Positions 26,201 through 34,293 of a DNA stretch of 48,755 nucleotides are shown piece by piece. The DNA comes from Pseudomonadota bacterium (lineage in GTDB: Bacteria; Desulfobacterota; Desulfobacteria; Desulfobacterales; Desulfolunaceae): positions 1-48,755 of the forward strand of contig JAHIRD010000087.1 in NCBI GenBank assembly GCA_018818835.1, written 5' to 3'. Position 1 is the first letter of the stretch. Every line of letters begins with the position of its first letter. The position numbers and the translations under genes are program-made. Under the pieces are notes generated by a model. The model did not search any database and was not told where the DNA came from. It saw only the letters and a list, made by a program, of their open reading frames with translations.

Positions 26201-28725
26201 TGGGAGGCCTGTCCCTTTCCGTGAATGGGGACTATATGATGGTCACACCATCGGGTATCTGTGATCTGACCGCCGTTGAATCTCTCCATCTCGATACGGG
26301 CCTTTCAGGCATAGAAATTTACGGTGGAAACGTCAGCTGGGCCAACATCGCCATGCAGCCAAGAATCATGGAACTCTATCCCCAGGATGGGGCGAATCCT
26401 TCGGGGACAATCCCGCTTGCCGTGCAGATAAACGATCCCGACGGCATTGACCTGACCCAATCCGGAAATGTCCGATTTCTGATCAACGACAGCACCCAAA
26501 GCTATGTGAGAGACCTGGCCCATGACACGGTCCGTGTGATCAAACTCAACCCCGACGAAGAGGACAGCCATGTCACGGCCTTCTGGTTCGTGTATGACAG
26601 AACCAGGGAAGATATTGATCCTTTTTATGCTGTGGGCGCAATCATCGAGGCCGAGGTGGAAATCCTGCACGTGTCCCATGGCACCTGGTCGTTTACGGTA
26701 TCTGAGGAACCGGCCCATTTGGACCTGCCCCGGACAGAGTCTCTTGATGCAAGCGATCCCCTTCTCAGCTCAGGAATCTATGATGCCGGGATCCGCATCA
26801 CCCAGGGCATGGCACGGGGGGCAACCATTTTGTACAACAGCAGTATCCATGACACCCCCTTGTTTGGTTCTTCATCGGAATGGGATGACCATCTTCTGGA
26901 AAACGGGGTGGGGATTCCCCTGAACCTTCAGGTTTCAGGAACATTTTTTGATCCTCAGGTGACGGTACTGATTCCTTGTCCCGGCTATCTGGATGTGAGC
27001 GGTATCGCCCTTTATGTGTTCAAAGACGGCATCTGGCAAGAGGCCTGCGATACCCAGGGCAATATTCTCCAGGCCGGGATCGGTTTTATTAAACACGGAT
27101 CACGGGTCAATCATTCGAATGGCGACCCCTCATATATTGAGGTCCAACTTTATCATTTTACCGGCATCCAGGGTGCCACGGGTGATCTGCCTCCCATTCC
27201 GGTGACCGGGGCCGGGGACGGGACCACGGCGGATGACAGCGGCAGCTTCTGCTTTATCGCAGCCGTGGGCAATCATGGATGGACCTGTTCACGGACCCTT
27301 TTTGTGGCAGTGGTTCCCGGGATTCTTTTTATTCTGGCAGGATGTGTGCTTTTCGTCTTAAAAAAAAAGGGGCCAAGGTCATGGGCGTGTCCAATCCATA
27401 AAAACACGGGCGTCTTGTTCAGTCTGTTCATGGCCCTTGTGCTTTTTTTCATGATGCCCGTGGCCACCTTATTTGCAGCAACCCTGTTTCAGCAGGTGGG
27501 CATTGCCTCATCACCCAATCCCGTGGGTTCAGGGGCCAGGGCCACGGGCATGGGTGGGGCGTTTATTGCCATTTCCGATGATGCCACTGCAGCATCCTGG
27601 AACCCATCGGGACTGATTCAGCTTGAAAAACCCGAATTATCCCTGGTGACTGATGCCTGCCTTCGGACCCGGACCTTTTCGTCGGACAGTCATCCCGAGA
27701 TTCATTCAACGGAACGCGTCACCAATGAAAATATCAACTATCTGAGTGCCACATGGCCCTTCCATTCCTGGAAAAACATGGTTTTGTCCGTCAATTATCA
27801 GCGTCTTTATGATTTCAAGATGGACCTTGACTATGTTTATGACTATGCATCTTCGGGCCTTGATCTTACCCAGGCAAAAGCATTCAGCCAGGCGGGGAGT
27901 CTGGGCGCCCTGGGTCTTTCCTGGGCCCTTGAGATGAATCCGAATCTGTCTGTTGGATTGTGTGTCAATGTATGGACAGATCAGCTGGGATGGTCCAACG
28001 GATGGAGCGCCTCTTACCGTGACATGGGTTCAGGCACCCAAGGGGGAGCGCCGGTGACCCTTTCAACACGTATCCATGAACGCTACAGTGATTTCAGGGG
28101 ACTTAACACCAACCTGGGTTTTTTATGGGACATGGGGCAGGGTTTTACCCTTGGGGCTGTCATCAAAACCCCCTTTGACGCAGACTGTCATCACGAATTT
28201 CATGCTGTGAGCATCAGCACCCTGAGCCCCGACAGCACCTTGGATCAGGTCGAAACCGTCACCATACGCATGCCCCTTTCCTATGGTTTGGGTCTGGCCT
28301 TTCGCAGGTCCGACCGATTGACCGCAGCCCTTGACATTTATCGGACCCACTGGAGCGACTTTCGTATCACCGATTCATCGGGGAATCGTTTCAATCCCAT
28401 TGACGGACAGCCCGAATCCCAGTCCCATGTTTCCGATACGCTCCAGATCCGGACCGGTGCCGAATATCTTGTTTTATATCCCGAACGCCAGATCAGTGTT
28501 CCCCTTCGGGTTGGATTTTTTTATGACCCGGAGCCCGCCCATCGCAGTGTCAGGAAATTCTACGGCCTGAGCATGGGGTCCGGTATGACCTTCAAGTCAT
28601 TTTCCTTTGATGTTTCCTATCAGTACCGCTGGACCCATGATGTTGATTCAGGCAACCTCATCGCCACTTCCCATGCCGATGTCCGGCATCACACCCTCAT
28701 GTCATCCATGATCGTTTATTTTTAA
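23236..28725 (+). CDS. Giant fusion: ASP-box/propeller surface protein + CFI segment + TM anchor + PorV/FadL-like barrel
   Basis: 1829 residues in one frame, GGGGGA before ATG 23236, signal peptide to about 26. Residues ~30-620 hold about ten ASP-box (BNR) repeats such as SEDGGLSWSHI and SMDGGASWQVV. Residues ~625-870 are a second propeller type (DVYAVGGKGLILHYDGNQW). A carboxypeptidase-regulatory-like domain starts near 963 (GVVAGKVTDALSGSALTGAR), followed by beta-rich modules. Then comes GSFCFIAAVG (Cys1339), a membrane helix (~1354-1375) and KKK, which would normally be the end of a C-terminally anchored protein. The frame continues without a stop into a second signal-like segment (Met1399, MALVLFFMMPVATLFAA) and a complete ~430-residue PorV/OmpP1-like barrel (GARATGMGGAFIAISDDATA, SWNPSGL) ending in IVYF. 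No ribosome site is evident before Met1399. Either a true polyprotein or two genes joined by stop-codon loss. Confidence 0.85.
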   Translation: MCLTRFTYVLALLFVFAVYQPAHAEVFTDLGLYGGQVFSLAIDPDQPDRIFAGIYLGDGLYFSSDGGNHFQPVRTGSVLGAEGEFKNHAIYDVKIAPSKGTTVFATNHYCLEKSEDGGLSWSHITNGRMQADCANSQGDVWRMCKRIAIHPTDPDIVYVGTEKPYGNTTAGGAVYKTMDGGDSWIKLNGGADLDTIVTDLALDPQNPDRVFVTTASATTGYGQGSLYLSENGGAEFEKISGDETVGAYYGIAVKPDNGTVVFTGCDYGLFKYSYDGDQWVVTQVLPEAVFAGDPVFDAHNPDRLYVAWKRPSYFGGDDRSKVSVSTDGGTRFETVTLDTAMSDKLSVIALHPTDPLIIYAGDMTMGCLISRDQGQTFSSSSQGIFGVITYDMAVDPHDTLHMIAGTSSGLFERKAGNVWSRLRQGIVRSVSFDPHDNRIFYAGISGMSNRLHKTLDSGDSWTESDDVTSYISHIAVDPTESSTVYLTEGQRVRKSVDGGARFETVLTGQNLSGQAHSMNVVAVDPTDSDHLYAGGGNFYVPRVYGDLWESRDKGENWTRTGLVNAIINDLLIDPNHPEILYAGCGYSANYQDPVLKSMDGGASWQVVEQGLPNKTTRLLNIWGASRDQVYAVGWDGLIVHVSLGEVSVMNSGDSHDLYGIAGVSAQDMFAVGGAGTLLHFNGSAWAHQESPTTDNLIDVWVHASDDAFAVGANGTIVHYDGNVWTSMVGNTAEHLEGVFGFGADDVYAVGGKGLILHYDGNQWSPMTSSLPVDTSINLLDIWGSDSSHIYAVGPSGTILFFDGNGDGVWVAMDSHTTDYLAGIWGTVTGQVYAADSYGGLLKFENNDWQPVAADRTIASTEVWGFSDSDVFVCDTYGGIFHLAEGAWDTVREPGNTGRSVVDLAFHRENPDIIYAATYYGGLYISPNKAETWLHLGTPEYSVFAIAPGSLYAGTQGKLVQCTGTGVVAGKVTDALSGSALTGARVESTLGGLSLSVNGDYMMVTPSGICDLTAVESLHLDTGLSGIEIYGGNVSWANIAMQPRIMELYPQDGANPSGTIPLAVQINDPDGIDLTQSGNVRFLINDSTQSYVRDLAHDTVRVIKLNPDEEDSHVTAFWFVYDRTREDIDPFYAVGAIIEAEVEILHVSHGTWSFTVSEEPAHLDLPRTESLDASDPLLSSGIYDAGIRITQGMARGATILYNSSIHDTPLFGSSSEWDDHLLENGVGIPLNLQVSGTFFDPQVTVLIPCPGYLDVSGIALYVFKDGIWQEACDTQGNILQAGIGFIKHGSRVNHSNGDPSYIEVQLYHFTGIQGATGDLPPIPVTGAGDGTTADDSGSFCFIAAVGNHGWTCSRTLFVAVVPGILFILAGCVLFVLKKKGPRSWACPIHKNTGVLFSLFMALVLFFMMPVATLFAATLFQQVGIASSPNPVGSGARATGMGGAFIAISDDATAASWNPSGLIQLEKPELSLVTDACLRTRTFSSDSHPEIHSTERVTNENINYLSATWPFHSWKNMVLSVNYQRLYDFKMDLDYVYDYASSGLDLTQAKAFSQAGSLGALGLSWALEMNPNLSVGLCVNVWTDQLGWSNGWSASYRDMGSGTQGGAPVTLSTRIHERYSDFRGLNTNLGFLWDMGQGFTLGAVIKTPFDADCHHEFHAVSISTLSPDSTLDQVETVTIRMPLSYGLGLAFRRSDRLTAALDIYRTHWSDFRITDSSGNRFNPIDGQPESQSHVSDTLQIRTGAEYLVLYPERQISVPLRVGFFYDPEPAHRSVRKFYGLSMGSGMTFKSFSFDVSYQYRWTHDVDSGNLIATSHADVRHHTLMSSMIVYF

Positions 28726-28947
28726 TGGCCTCACAATATATCAATTAAAATACTTCCCTGTGAATCACATTTAAACTACAATGCTTGATTAATGATTTAT
28801 CATCTGATATGCAGATAAAATCGTTGTCATATCTGATACAAAAACAGTAAAAACATAGAAGCCTATTTTGATGATTATGAGTGATTGTCTGTGCGGAAAT
28901 CGGTCATGGGTCAGATGTGTGTCCCTATCCCTGGAAGGAGTTCCCCT

Positions 28948-31900
28948 GTGAAACGAGAATGGTCTGTGAAAAGAATATGCCTCATCCATGTATTGGTTAT
29001 GGTTGTTTGGGCGTGTGGTTTGATGACCGCAGCCTGTGCCGAAGATGTTATGACTGTTTCTATCGAATCCGAAAGGGATGTTCTCCTTTCCCCCACAAGG
29101 ATGTGCCAGCGGACCATTGATCAGGCTGGAAAGATTCCGGATCACGTACCCAGGCGGGTTACGGTGAAGTTAAAAGCTCCGCTGAACATTGACAATACAA
29201 AGACAAAATCATCACAGGTGCCATTTTTAAGACGACTTGATGCTCTGGGCGTGGCACAGGTGATGCCCGTATTCGGGACCATAAAAACCCACAACGCCTC
29301 CGGGACCATGTCCGAATCCATTGATTATGAAACCATTCGACCTGTTAAAGAATCCCTCAGAACATATTATGTGTTGGATCTTCCCGATGCAATGGACATG
29401 GAAACGATGCTGGGTCACCTGGAAAATGACCCGGATATCCAATGGGCAGAGCCCTGCTATAATCGGTTCATTGAATCCACATCCAATGACCCCTTTCTGG
29501 ATCAGCAGACCTATTTGCACACGGTCCGGGCCCAGGATGCCTGGGATGTGACACGGGGCGTGAAGGATGTGGTCATTGCAGTCATAGATACAGGGGTTGA
29601 TCTCACCCATCCGGACCTGGAAGACAATATCTGGCTTAATCCAGGGGAAATTGAGGGTGATGGTATTGATAATGACCATAATGGATTTATTGATGATATC
29701 CATGGCTGGGATTTTGTCAGTGTCAGTGCAGGCGACGTGGCCAACGGGGAAGACCCTGGGCCCCCGGATAACGATCCCTCGGATTTTTATGGGCACGGAA
29801 CCCATGTGGCTGGAATTGCCGGTGCTGCGGGTGATAACGGCGATGGGGTTGCCGGGATTTGCTGGAATGTCAGTATCATGCCCCTTCGGGCGGGATACAG
29901 GTCAGATGAGGGGCAGGGCGTCCTTGACTCCTCGGCCGTTTCTGCGAGTCTTGTTTATGCTGCCGATAATGGCGCCGATATTGTGAATATGAGTTTCGGA
30001 AGTTTTTATCCAAGCCGCTTGGAGCTTGATGCCATTGATTATTGCAGCCAGGCGGGGGTGCTCCTGGTGGGAGCGGCCGGGAACAGCAGCGTGGACGTAC
30101 CGTCCTACCCTGCAGCCTATGAACAGGTCGTATCCGTGGCTGCCACCAATAATGGCGATTGGATGACCTCAACGACAAATTATGGCATCACGGTGGATCT
30201 TGCGGCTCCCGGATATTATATTTTCAATACCTTGATGGGAAATGAGTACGGCTATAAATCAGGCACAAGCATGGCAGCCCCTGTGGTTTCGGGGATTGCC
30301 GGTCTTATTCTGTCGGCAAATCCCGGGTGGGATGCGCATCGTATTCAACGTCATTTAATTGAAACATCCCGGAATATCAATCATTCAAATCCGTTTTTTG
30401 TCAACCTGCTCGGGGCGGGTATTCCCGATGCCCCTTCTGCCATGGCCGATCTGCCCCAACGGGACAGGGCAGGCATGGTCGACCTTTTTCCGCTGATGGA
30501 CAATGGCTCTGATCTTTCCATGGATTCAGGTGAAACCATCCGTCTTGTTCCAAGCATAAAAAATTTTTCAAGCCCCATCGGCCAACTGTCTGCACGGATG
30601 TCATCATCGGACGAATACATTCAGGTTTTAAACGATACGGTGTCTTTTTCATCAATTGATGAACAGGGCGTGTCCACAGCGGTCGATGATTATTTCGAAA
30701 TTCAGATAGGCCCGGACGCTCCGGAGAATGCCTTTTGCAGTCTGACCATTGACCTTTGGACAAACGCGGGTGTCATCGCAACAGATACCCTGAGGCTTCC
30801 TGTCAATCCCGCCATGGGGCCCCCCGTGATGCTCACGGGGGCGGCCCATGGTTCTGTGAATTACTGGCTGACAGACCTTGACGGAATTCCCGGAGGCGGA
30901 GCCCTTTGTCTGTATAATTCCCAGGGGTTTACAGACACCATGGCTGTGAATGCCTCAATGTGTGACACGGATGGGCAATGGACCCAGCCCCAGCTGATCA
31001 GCGATGATCAGTCGCTCCATGCATCGAATGCCCTGGCTGACGTCCATGGGGACGGGACCATCCATGTGGTGTATTTCGGTGCGGTGGGCAATTGGGATAA
31101 AGAGCTTTTTTATACTCGAAAAGACGGCGGAAATTCGTCCTGGGATGCTCCTTTAAAGATCACCGAACAGGCAGAAATTTACAGTGTCCAGCATTCATCT
31201 TCCTGCCATACTCTTGGGGTGGATCAAAACGGGAATCCCCATGTGGTCTGGGAGGATTACCGAAACGGAAATCCGGCCATCTATCATATGTCTTATGAGG
31301 ATGGTCAGTGGGGCGAAGAAACCCTGATATACCAGGGTGAAGAAGGGTGTGATCCCTATGAATTGACACTGTTATTCGATGAGGTGGGGACCGGTTATCT
31401 GTTTGTTTTGAGTGATATGGAAAATGAGACGGCTGACAGACGATGGCATCTGGACATGATGACCGTCTCTGGCCGCATCTGGAGTCCTCTGGCTTTGATC
31501 AATGCCGCCTCGGGAAATATTCAGAAAATTATTATGGACCAGGATGGTGATCTCCACCTGATTTACATTCACGCCATAAACAACAGCACAGGAAATCTTG
31601 CCTATTATAAACATTATCGAAATTCGATGTGGTCCGATGCGGAAAGGATCACATCTTTCAGCCGCACCGATATGTTTGTGGATTTTCTCATGGGAACTCC
31701 TGGCCTTCCAACCCTTGTTTATTTGAATAACAACGAGGGCATGGACCAGGTGTTTCATACGGATTTAAGCGTCGGGGGCTGGACGGAGGCCCAGTTTATT
31801 TCAATGGCAAAGATCACCCAATACCCCTATCAGTCCCATGCCTATTTCGGTTTTGTGGCTGATGACGCAGGCCATGAATATTTATGCTCCAGATATCAGT

Positions 31901-32628
31901 CCGGGTTTGACCTTGGGGATATTGCTGTGGAATCATCCATTAAAAATCCTTCCAATATACCTCAAAAGCCCGACGTGTTCAGTTATGTGACCGACGAACA
32001 AGACGGGGATGTGATCCATCTGTCCATGGATTCTACCCAGCCCGGGGACATTGACGAGTACATGTACGCCCTGGGGCGTTTTCCGGGCAGCTGTGACCTT
32101 TTATACTGGACACGTGCAGGGGAAAATACATCCATTGTGATTCATATGGCTGAATACATGATGTATAACCCGGCATACACGTATTATGTCAGTGTGAAAG
32201 CACGAAAAGGTGCTTACTGGTCGCCCGTTGCGTTTACTCCTGTTGATTGTGGAAACACCGAATGTGATAATCTTGTGCCAACACCCGATCCCATGACATT
32301 TTCTTCGGCGCCATTCAATAATACTTACGGGTCGGTCCGAATGATCGCAACACAGGCCCAAGACATTCAGGGGGTGGAATACTATTTTGAGGAAATCACC
32401 GGGAACCCGGGGTCAGACAGCAGCGGATGGCAGGATGCCTCCCAATATACAGATACAGGCCTCCAGGCAAACACCACCTACACATACAGGGTAAAGGCCC
32501 GTGACAAATCCTTGGGGCAAAATGAAACAAACTGGTCCCAAGAAGCTTCAGTGACAACCCAAAAGAATGAAACCAAGTCCATATGGACCTTGGTGTGGGA
32601 ATTTTTATTGGGTCTTTATAGAAAATGA
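28948..32628 (+). CDS. Secreted subtilisin-family (S8) serine protease with C-terminal sialidase-like and FN3-like regions
   Basis: A 1226-residue protein. GTG 28948 is chosen because GGAAGGAG lies nine bases upstream; a TTG 21 codons earlier lacks a site. The signal peptide runs to about TAACA-ED. An inhibitor-like propeptide precedes the peptidase domain, where the triad is complete: Asp214 (AVIDTGVDLTHPDL), His283 (GHGTHVAGIAGA) and Ser441 (GTSMAAPVVSG). After a linker, residues ~640-1080 form repeats reminiscent of sialidase-like propellers (GNPHVVWEDYRNGNPAIYH, DLHLIYIHAINNSTGNLAYY). The end holds an FN3-like module (GVEYYFEEITGNPGSDSSGW, NTTYTYRVKARD) and a short hydrophobic tail without the CFI motif. 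Located 222 bp after the fusion gene on the same strand; it could process surface proteins, including the fusion, but this is inference. Confidence 0.92.
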   Translation: MKREWSVKRICLIHVLVMVVWACGLMTAACAEDVMTVSIESERDVLLSPTRMCQRTIDQAGKIPDHVPRRVTVKLKAPLNIDNTKTKSSQVPFLRRLDALGVAQVMPVFGTIKTHNASGTMSESIDYETIRPVKESLRTYYVLDLPDAMDMETMLGHLENDPDIQWAEPCYNRFIESTSNDPFLDQQTYLHTVRAQDAWDVTRGVKDVVIAVIDTGVDLTHPDLEDNIWLNPGEIEGDGIDNDHNGFIDDIHGWDFVSVSAGDVANGEDPGPPDNDPSDFYGHGTHVAGIAGAAGDNGDGVAGICWNVSIMPLRAGYRSDEGQGVLDSSAVSASLVYAADNGADIVNMSFGSFYPSRLELDAIDYCSQAGVLLVGAAGNSSVDVPSYPAAYEQVVSVAATNNGDWMTSTTNYGITVDLAAPGYYIFNTLMGNEYGYKSGTSMAAPVVSGIAGLILSANPGWDAHRIQRHLIETSRNINHSNPFFVNLLGAGIPDAPSAMADLPQRDRAGMVDLFPLMDNGSDLSMDSGETIRLVPSIKNFSSPIGQLSARMSSSDEYIQVLNDTVSFSSIDEQGVSTAVDDYFEIQIGPDAPENAFCSLTIDLWTNAGVIATDTLRLPVNPAMGPPVMLTGAAHGSVNYWLTDLDGIPGGGALCLYNSQGFTDTMAVNASMCDTDGQWTQPQLISDDQSLHASNALADVHGDGTIHVVYFGAVGNWDKELFYTRKDGGNSSWDAPLKITEQAEIYSVQHSSSCHTLGVDQNGNPHVVWEDYRNGNPAIYHMSYEDGQWGEETLIYQGEEGCDPYELTLLFDEVGTGYLFVLSDMENETADRRWHLDMMTVSGRIWSPLALINAASGNIQKIIMDQDGDLHLIYIHAINNSTGNLAYYKHYRNSMWSDAERITSFSRTDMFVDFLMGTPGLPTLVYLNNNEGMDQVFHTDLSVGGWTEAQFISMAKITQYPYQSHAYFGFVADDAGHEYLCSRYQSGFDLGDIAVESSIKNPSNIPQKPDVFSYVTDEQDGDVIHLSMDSTQPGDIDEYMYALGRFPGSCDLLYWTRAGENTSIVIHMAEYMMYNPAYTYYVSVKARKGAYWSPVAFTPVDCGNTECDNLVPTPDPMTFSSAPFNNTYGSVRMIATQAQDIQGVEYYFEEITGNPGSDSSGWQDASQYTDTGLQANTTYTYRVKARDKSLGQNETNWSQEASVTTQKNETKSIWTLVWEFLLGLYRK

Positions 32629-33120
32629 AGATATCATTCCTGAACACGAGTACGATTGAGACCTTCATGCCCTTCTTCTTTGTTCTTTAAGCCCCACGTC
32701 ATGTACAAAAAAGAATCAGCTATGCCACCTTATACGGTGATTGCCGCCATATAAGGTGGCATAGCTGCATTTCCAAGGTTTTTCATTATCCCCCAATTTA
32801 AATATATTGTGAATAATAACTGATAGATAAAAATATTTAGCCCGCATCGGAAAACCTGGCATCTTTTTTGTTATATGAAAGCCTATCTCAGCCAAAAAAT
32901 AACAATGTTAATGATGTCAATCGATGATTAGCAAATAAGCTATGGGTTCAGGGTCACCCTGGATCAGCAACAGCCTATAACCCGAATATGTGATGACAAT
33001 AGGTTTATGTATTTTATATGATTAATAATTTAAGCTTGTTATATCGTATTTTGAAGTCAAATGAAGGTGTATTGGGATGGACTGGTTGAACAGAATGAAC
33101 TAATTCGTTGGGAGGTAGAA
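32629..33120. other. Intergenic region after S8 protease
   Basis: It contains the hairpin at 32717-32767 and then about 350 bp of AT-rich sequence that likely includes the promoter of the next gene. No ORF or RNA gene recognised. Confidence 0.5.
32717..32767. terminator. Perfect 18-bp hairpin after S8 protease gene
   Basis: CAGCTATGCCACCTTATA (32717-32734) and TATAAGGTGGCATAGCTG (32750-32767) are fully complementary around a 15-base loop whose CGG/CCG can pair further. It lies 89 bp beyond the protease stop. There is no strong T-run, so it may instead be a repeat element or a stability hairpin. Confidence 0.6.
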
Positions 33121-34095
33121 ATGGGGAGTTTAGCGTGTATTAAAAAAGTATTCATCACATTGTCGGTCATTCTTTGTATCGCCATGGTGTCCACATCAAT
33201 GGCGGCTGAAGATGGTGCATTGAATTATATTCCGGGTGCACCGGGCTCTGTCCTTGGTGAGTTTCCTCCCATTCCGGGACTGTTTGTTATTGCCCAGACA
33301 TCATACACCTCATCGGATGCCCTGTACGATCACCATGGGGATGAGATTAAGGATCTGGACTTTAATCTGGATGCATGGGCACAAACATTTCGTTTTTTGG
33401 CCAGTTATCCCCATAAAGTCTGGGGAGCAAACATCTATTCCCAATTGGTCGTTCCCATGGTGTCTGTGGACACGTCTGCATCCGTGGATACACATTCACC
33501 GGCTGGCGTGGTGAGTCTTTTTGACGAAGATGATCGTGGCCTTGGGAATCTGACGATCTCTCCGATAATATTGAACTGGCAGCAGGCAGAGTCCCATCAG
33601 TATTTCACGGCCGGCCTTGATATTGCGCTGGAAAAAGGGGCTTCGTACACGAAGGATAAGCATGTCAATGCCGGGACAGGATATTCCACCATTATGCCGG
33701 TACTTGCCTGGCGTTATGATGATCCGGATGGGCTTGATTTTGGGGTAAAGGCTAATGTCATGTTTAATATGGAAAACGATTACACCCATTACGATACTGG
33801 CGATATGCTGTCTCTGGAGTTTATTGGGGGATGGAATCTGGGCAAGATGAAAGTGGGCCTTATCGGCGCATACACACTTCAATACGAAGATGATGAAAGC
33901 AATGGCTCAGAGGTTGCGGACAGCAAAATGAAATCCCTGGTCATCGGTCCCTCCATCGCCTATTCAATGGGGCCCCTGATCATTAATCTCAACTATCAAA
34001 AAGGCATTTTGGCAGAGAACGGTCCCATGACCGATACACTCTGGCTGAATATTGCTCTGCCTCTGTACGTGCCACCCTCGGCAAGACCGAAATAA
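33121..34095 (+). CDS. Outer-membrane transporter-like protein (phenol MetA-pathway / SphA-like family)
   Basis: A 324-residue exported protein. ATG 33121 is preferred (GGGAGGTAGAA upstream; signal peptide ends near SMAA-EDG); the reading from 33061 has no site. The mature protein begins NYIPGAPGSVLGEFPPIPGL and alternates predicted strands such as HKVWGANIYSQLVVPMVSVD, GLDFGVKANVMFNMENDY and MKVGLIGAYTLQYED, the pattern of the MetA-pathway/SphA group of outer-membrane channels. The C terminus runs LWLNIALPLYVPPSARPK, so the terminal aromatic is internal. Family members are tied to uptake of hydrophobic or aromatic compounds. Substrate unknown; the nearby acyl-CoA synthetase is on the other strand and may be unrelated. 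Confidence 0.7.
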   Translation: MGSLACIKKVFITLSVILCIAMVSTSMAAEDGALNYIPGAPGSVLGEFPPIPGLFVIAQTSYTSSDALYDHHGDEIKDLDFNLDAWAQTFRFLASYPHKVWGANIYSQLVVPMVSVDTSASVDTHSPAGVVSLFDEDDRGLGNLTISPIILNWQQAESHQYFTAGLDIALEKGASYTKDKHVNAGTGYSTIMPVLAWRYDDPDGLDFGVKANVMFNMENDYTHYDTGDMLSLEFIGGWNLGKMKVGLIGAYTLQYEDDESNGSEVADSKMKSLVIGPSIAYSMGPLIINLNYQKGILAENGPMTDTLWLNIALPLYVPPSARPK

Positions 34096-34166
34096 GTTGG
34101 TGAACTTGAAAAGGGTGAACGTATAATTTGCCTGTCACCAATTTTTACCTATTTTCGTAATCGTTC

Positions 34167-34256
34167 TCGTACGCGTACTCGAGTCATGCTGACACGGAAT
34201 ACATCAAGTTTTTCATGGTCGAAGAACATTTTTCACTTTTTTGAGTACGCGTACGA
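34167..34256. repeat. Inverted pair of TCGTACGCGTACTC elements
   Basis: TCGTACGCGTACTC (34167-34180) and its exact complement GAGTACGCGTACGA (34243-34256) flank 62 bases. Each contains the self-complementary GTACGCGTAC. The left copy is extended by CGTAATCGT, giving a run of TCGT-type words. The pair lies between two convergent genes. Confidence 0.8.
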
Positions 34257-34293
34257 CTATTTTGGATCGTCAACACCAAATACACCGATTCTG

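Noticed and set aside
11461-28725. Canonical type IX secretion system
   Set aside because: No SprA, PorK/L/M/N or type A/B cargo domains are visible; only the C25 peptidase and barrel are comparable.
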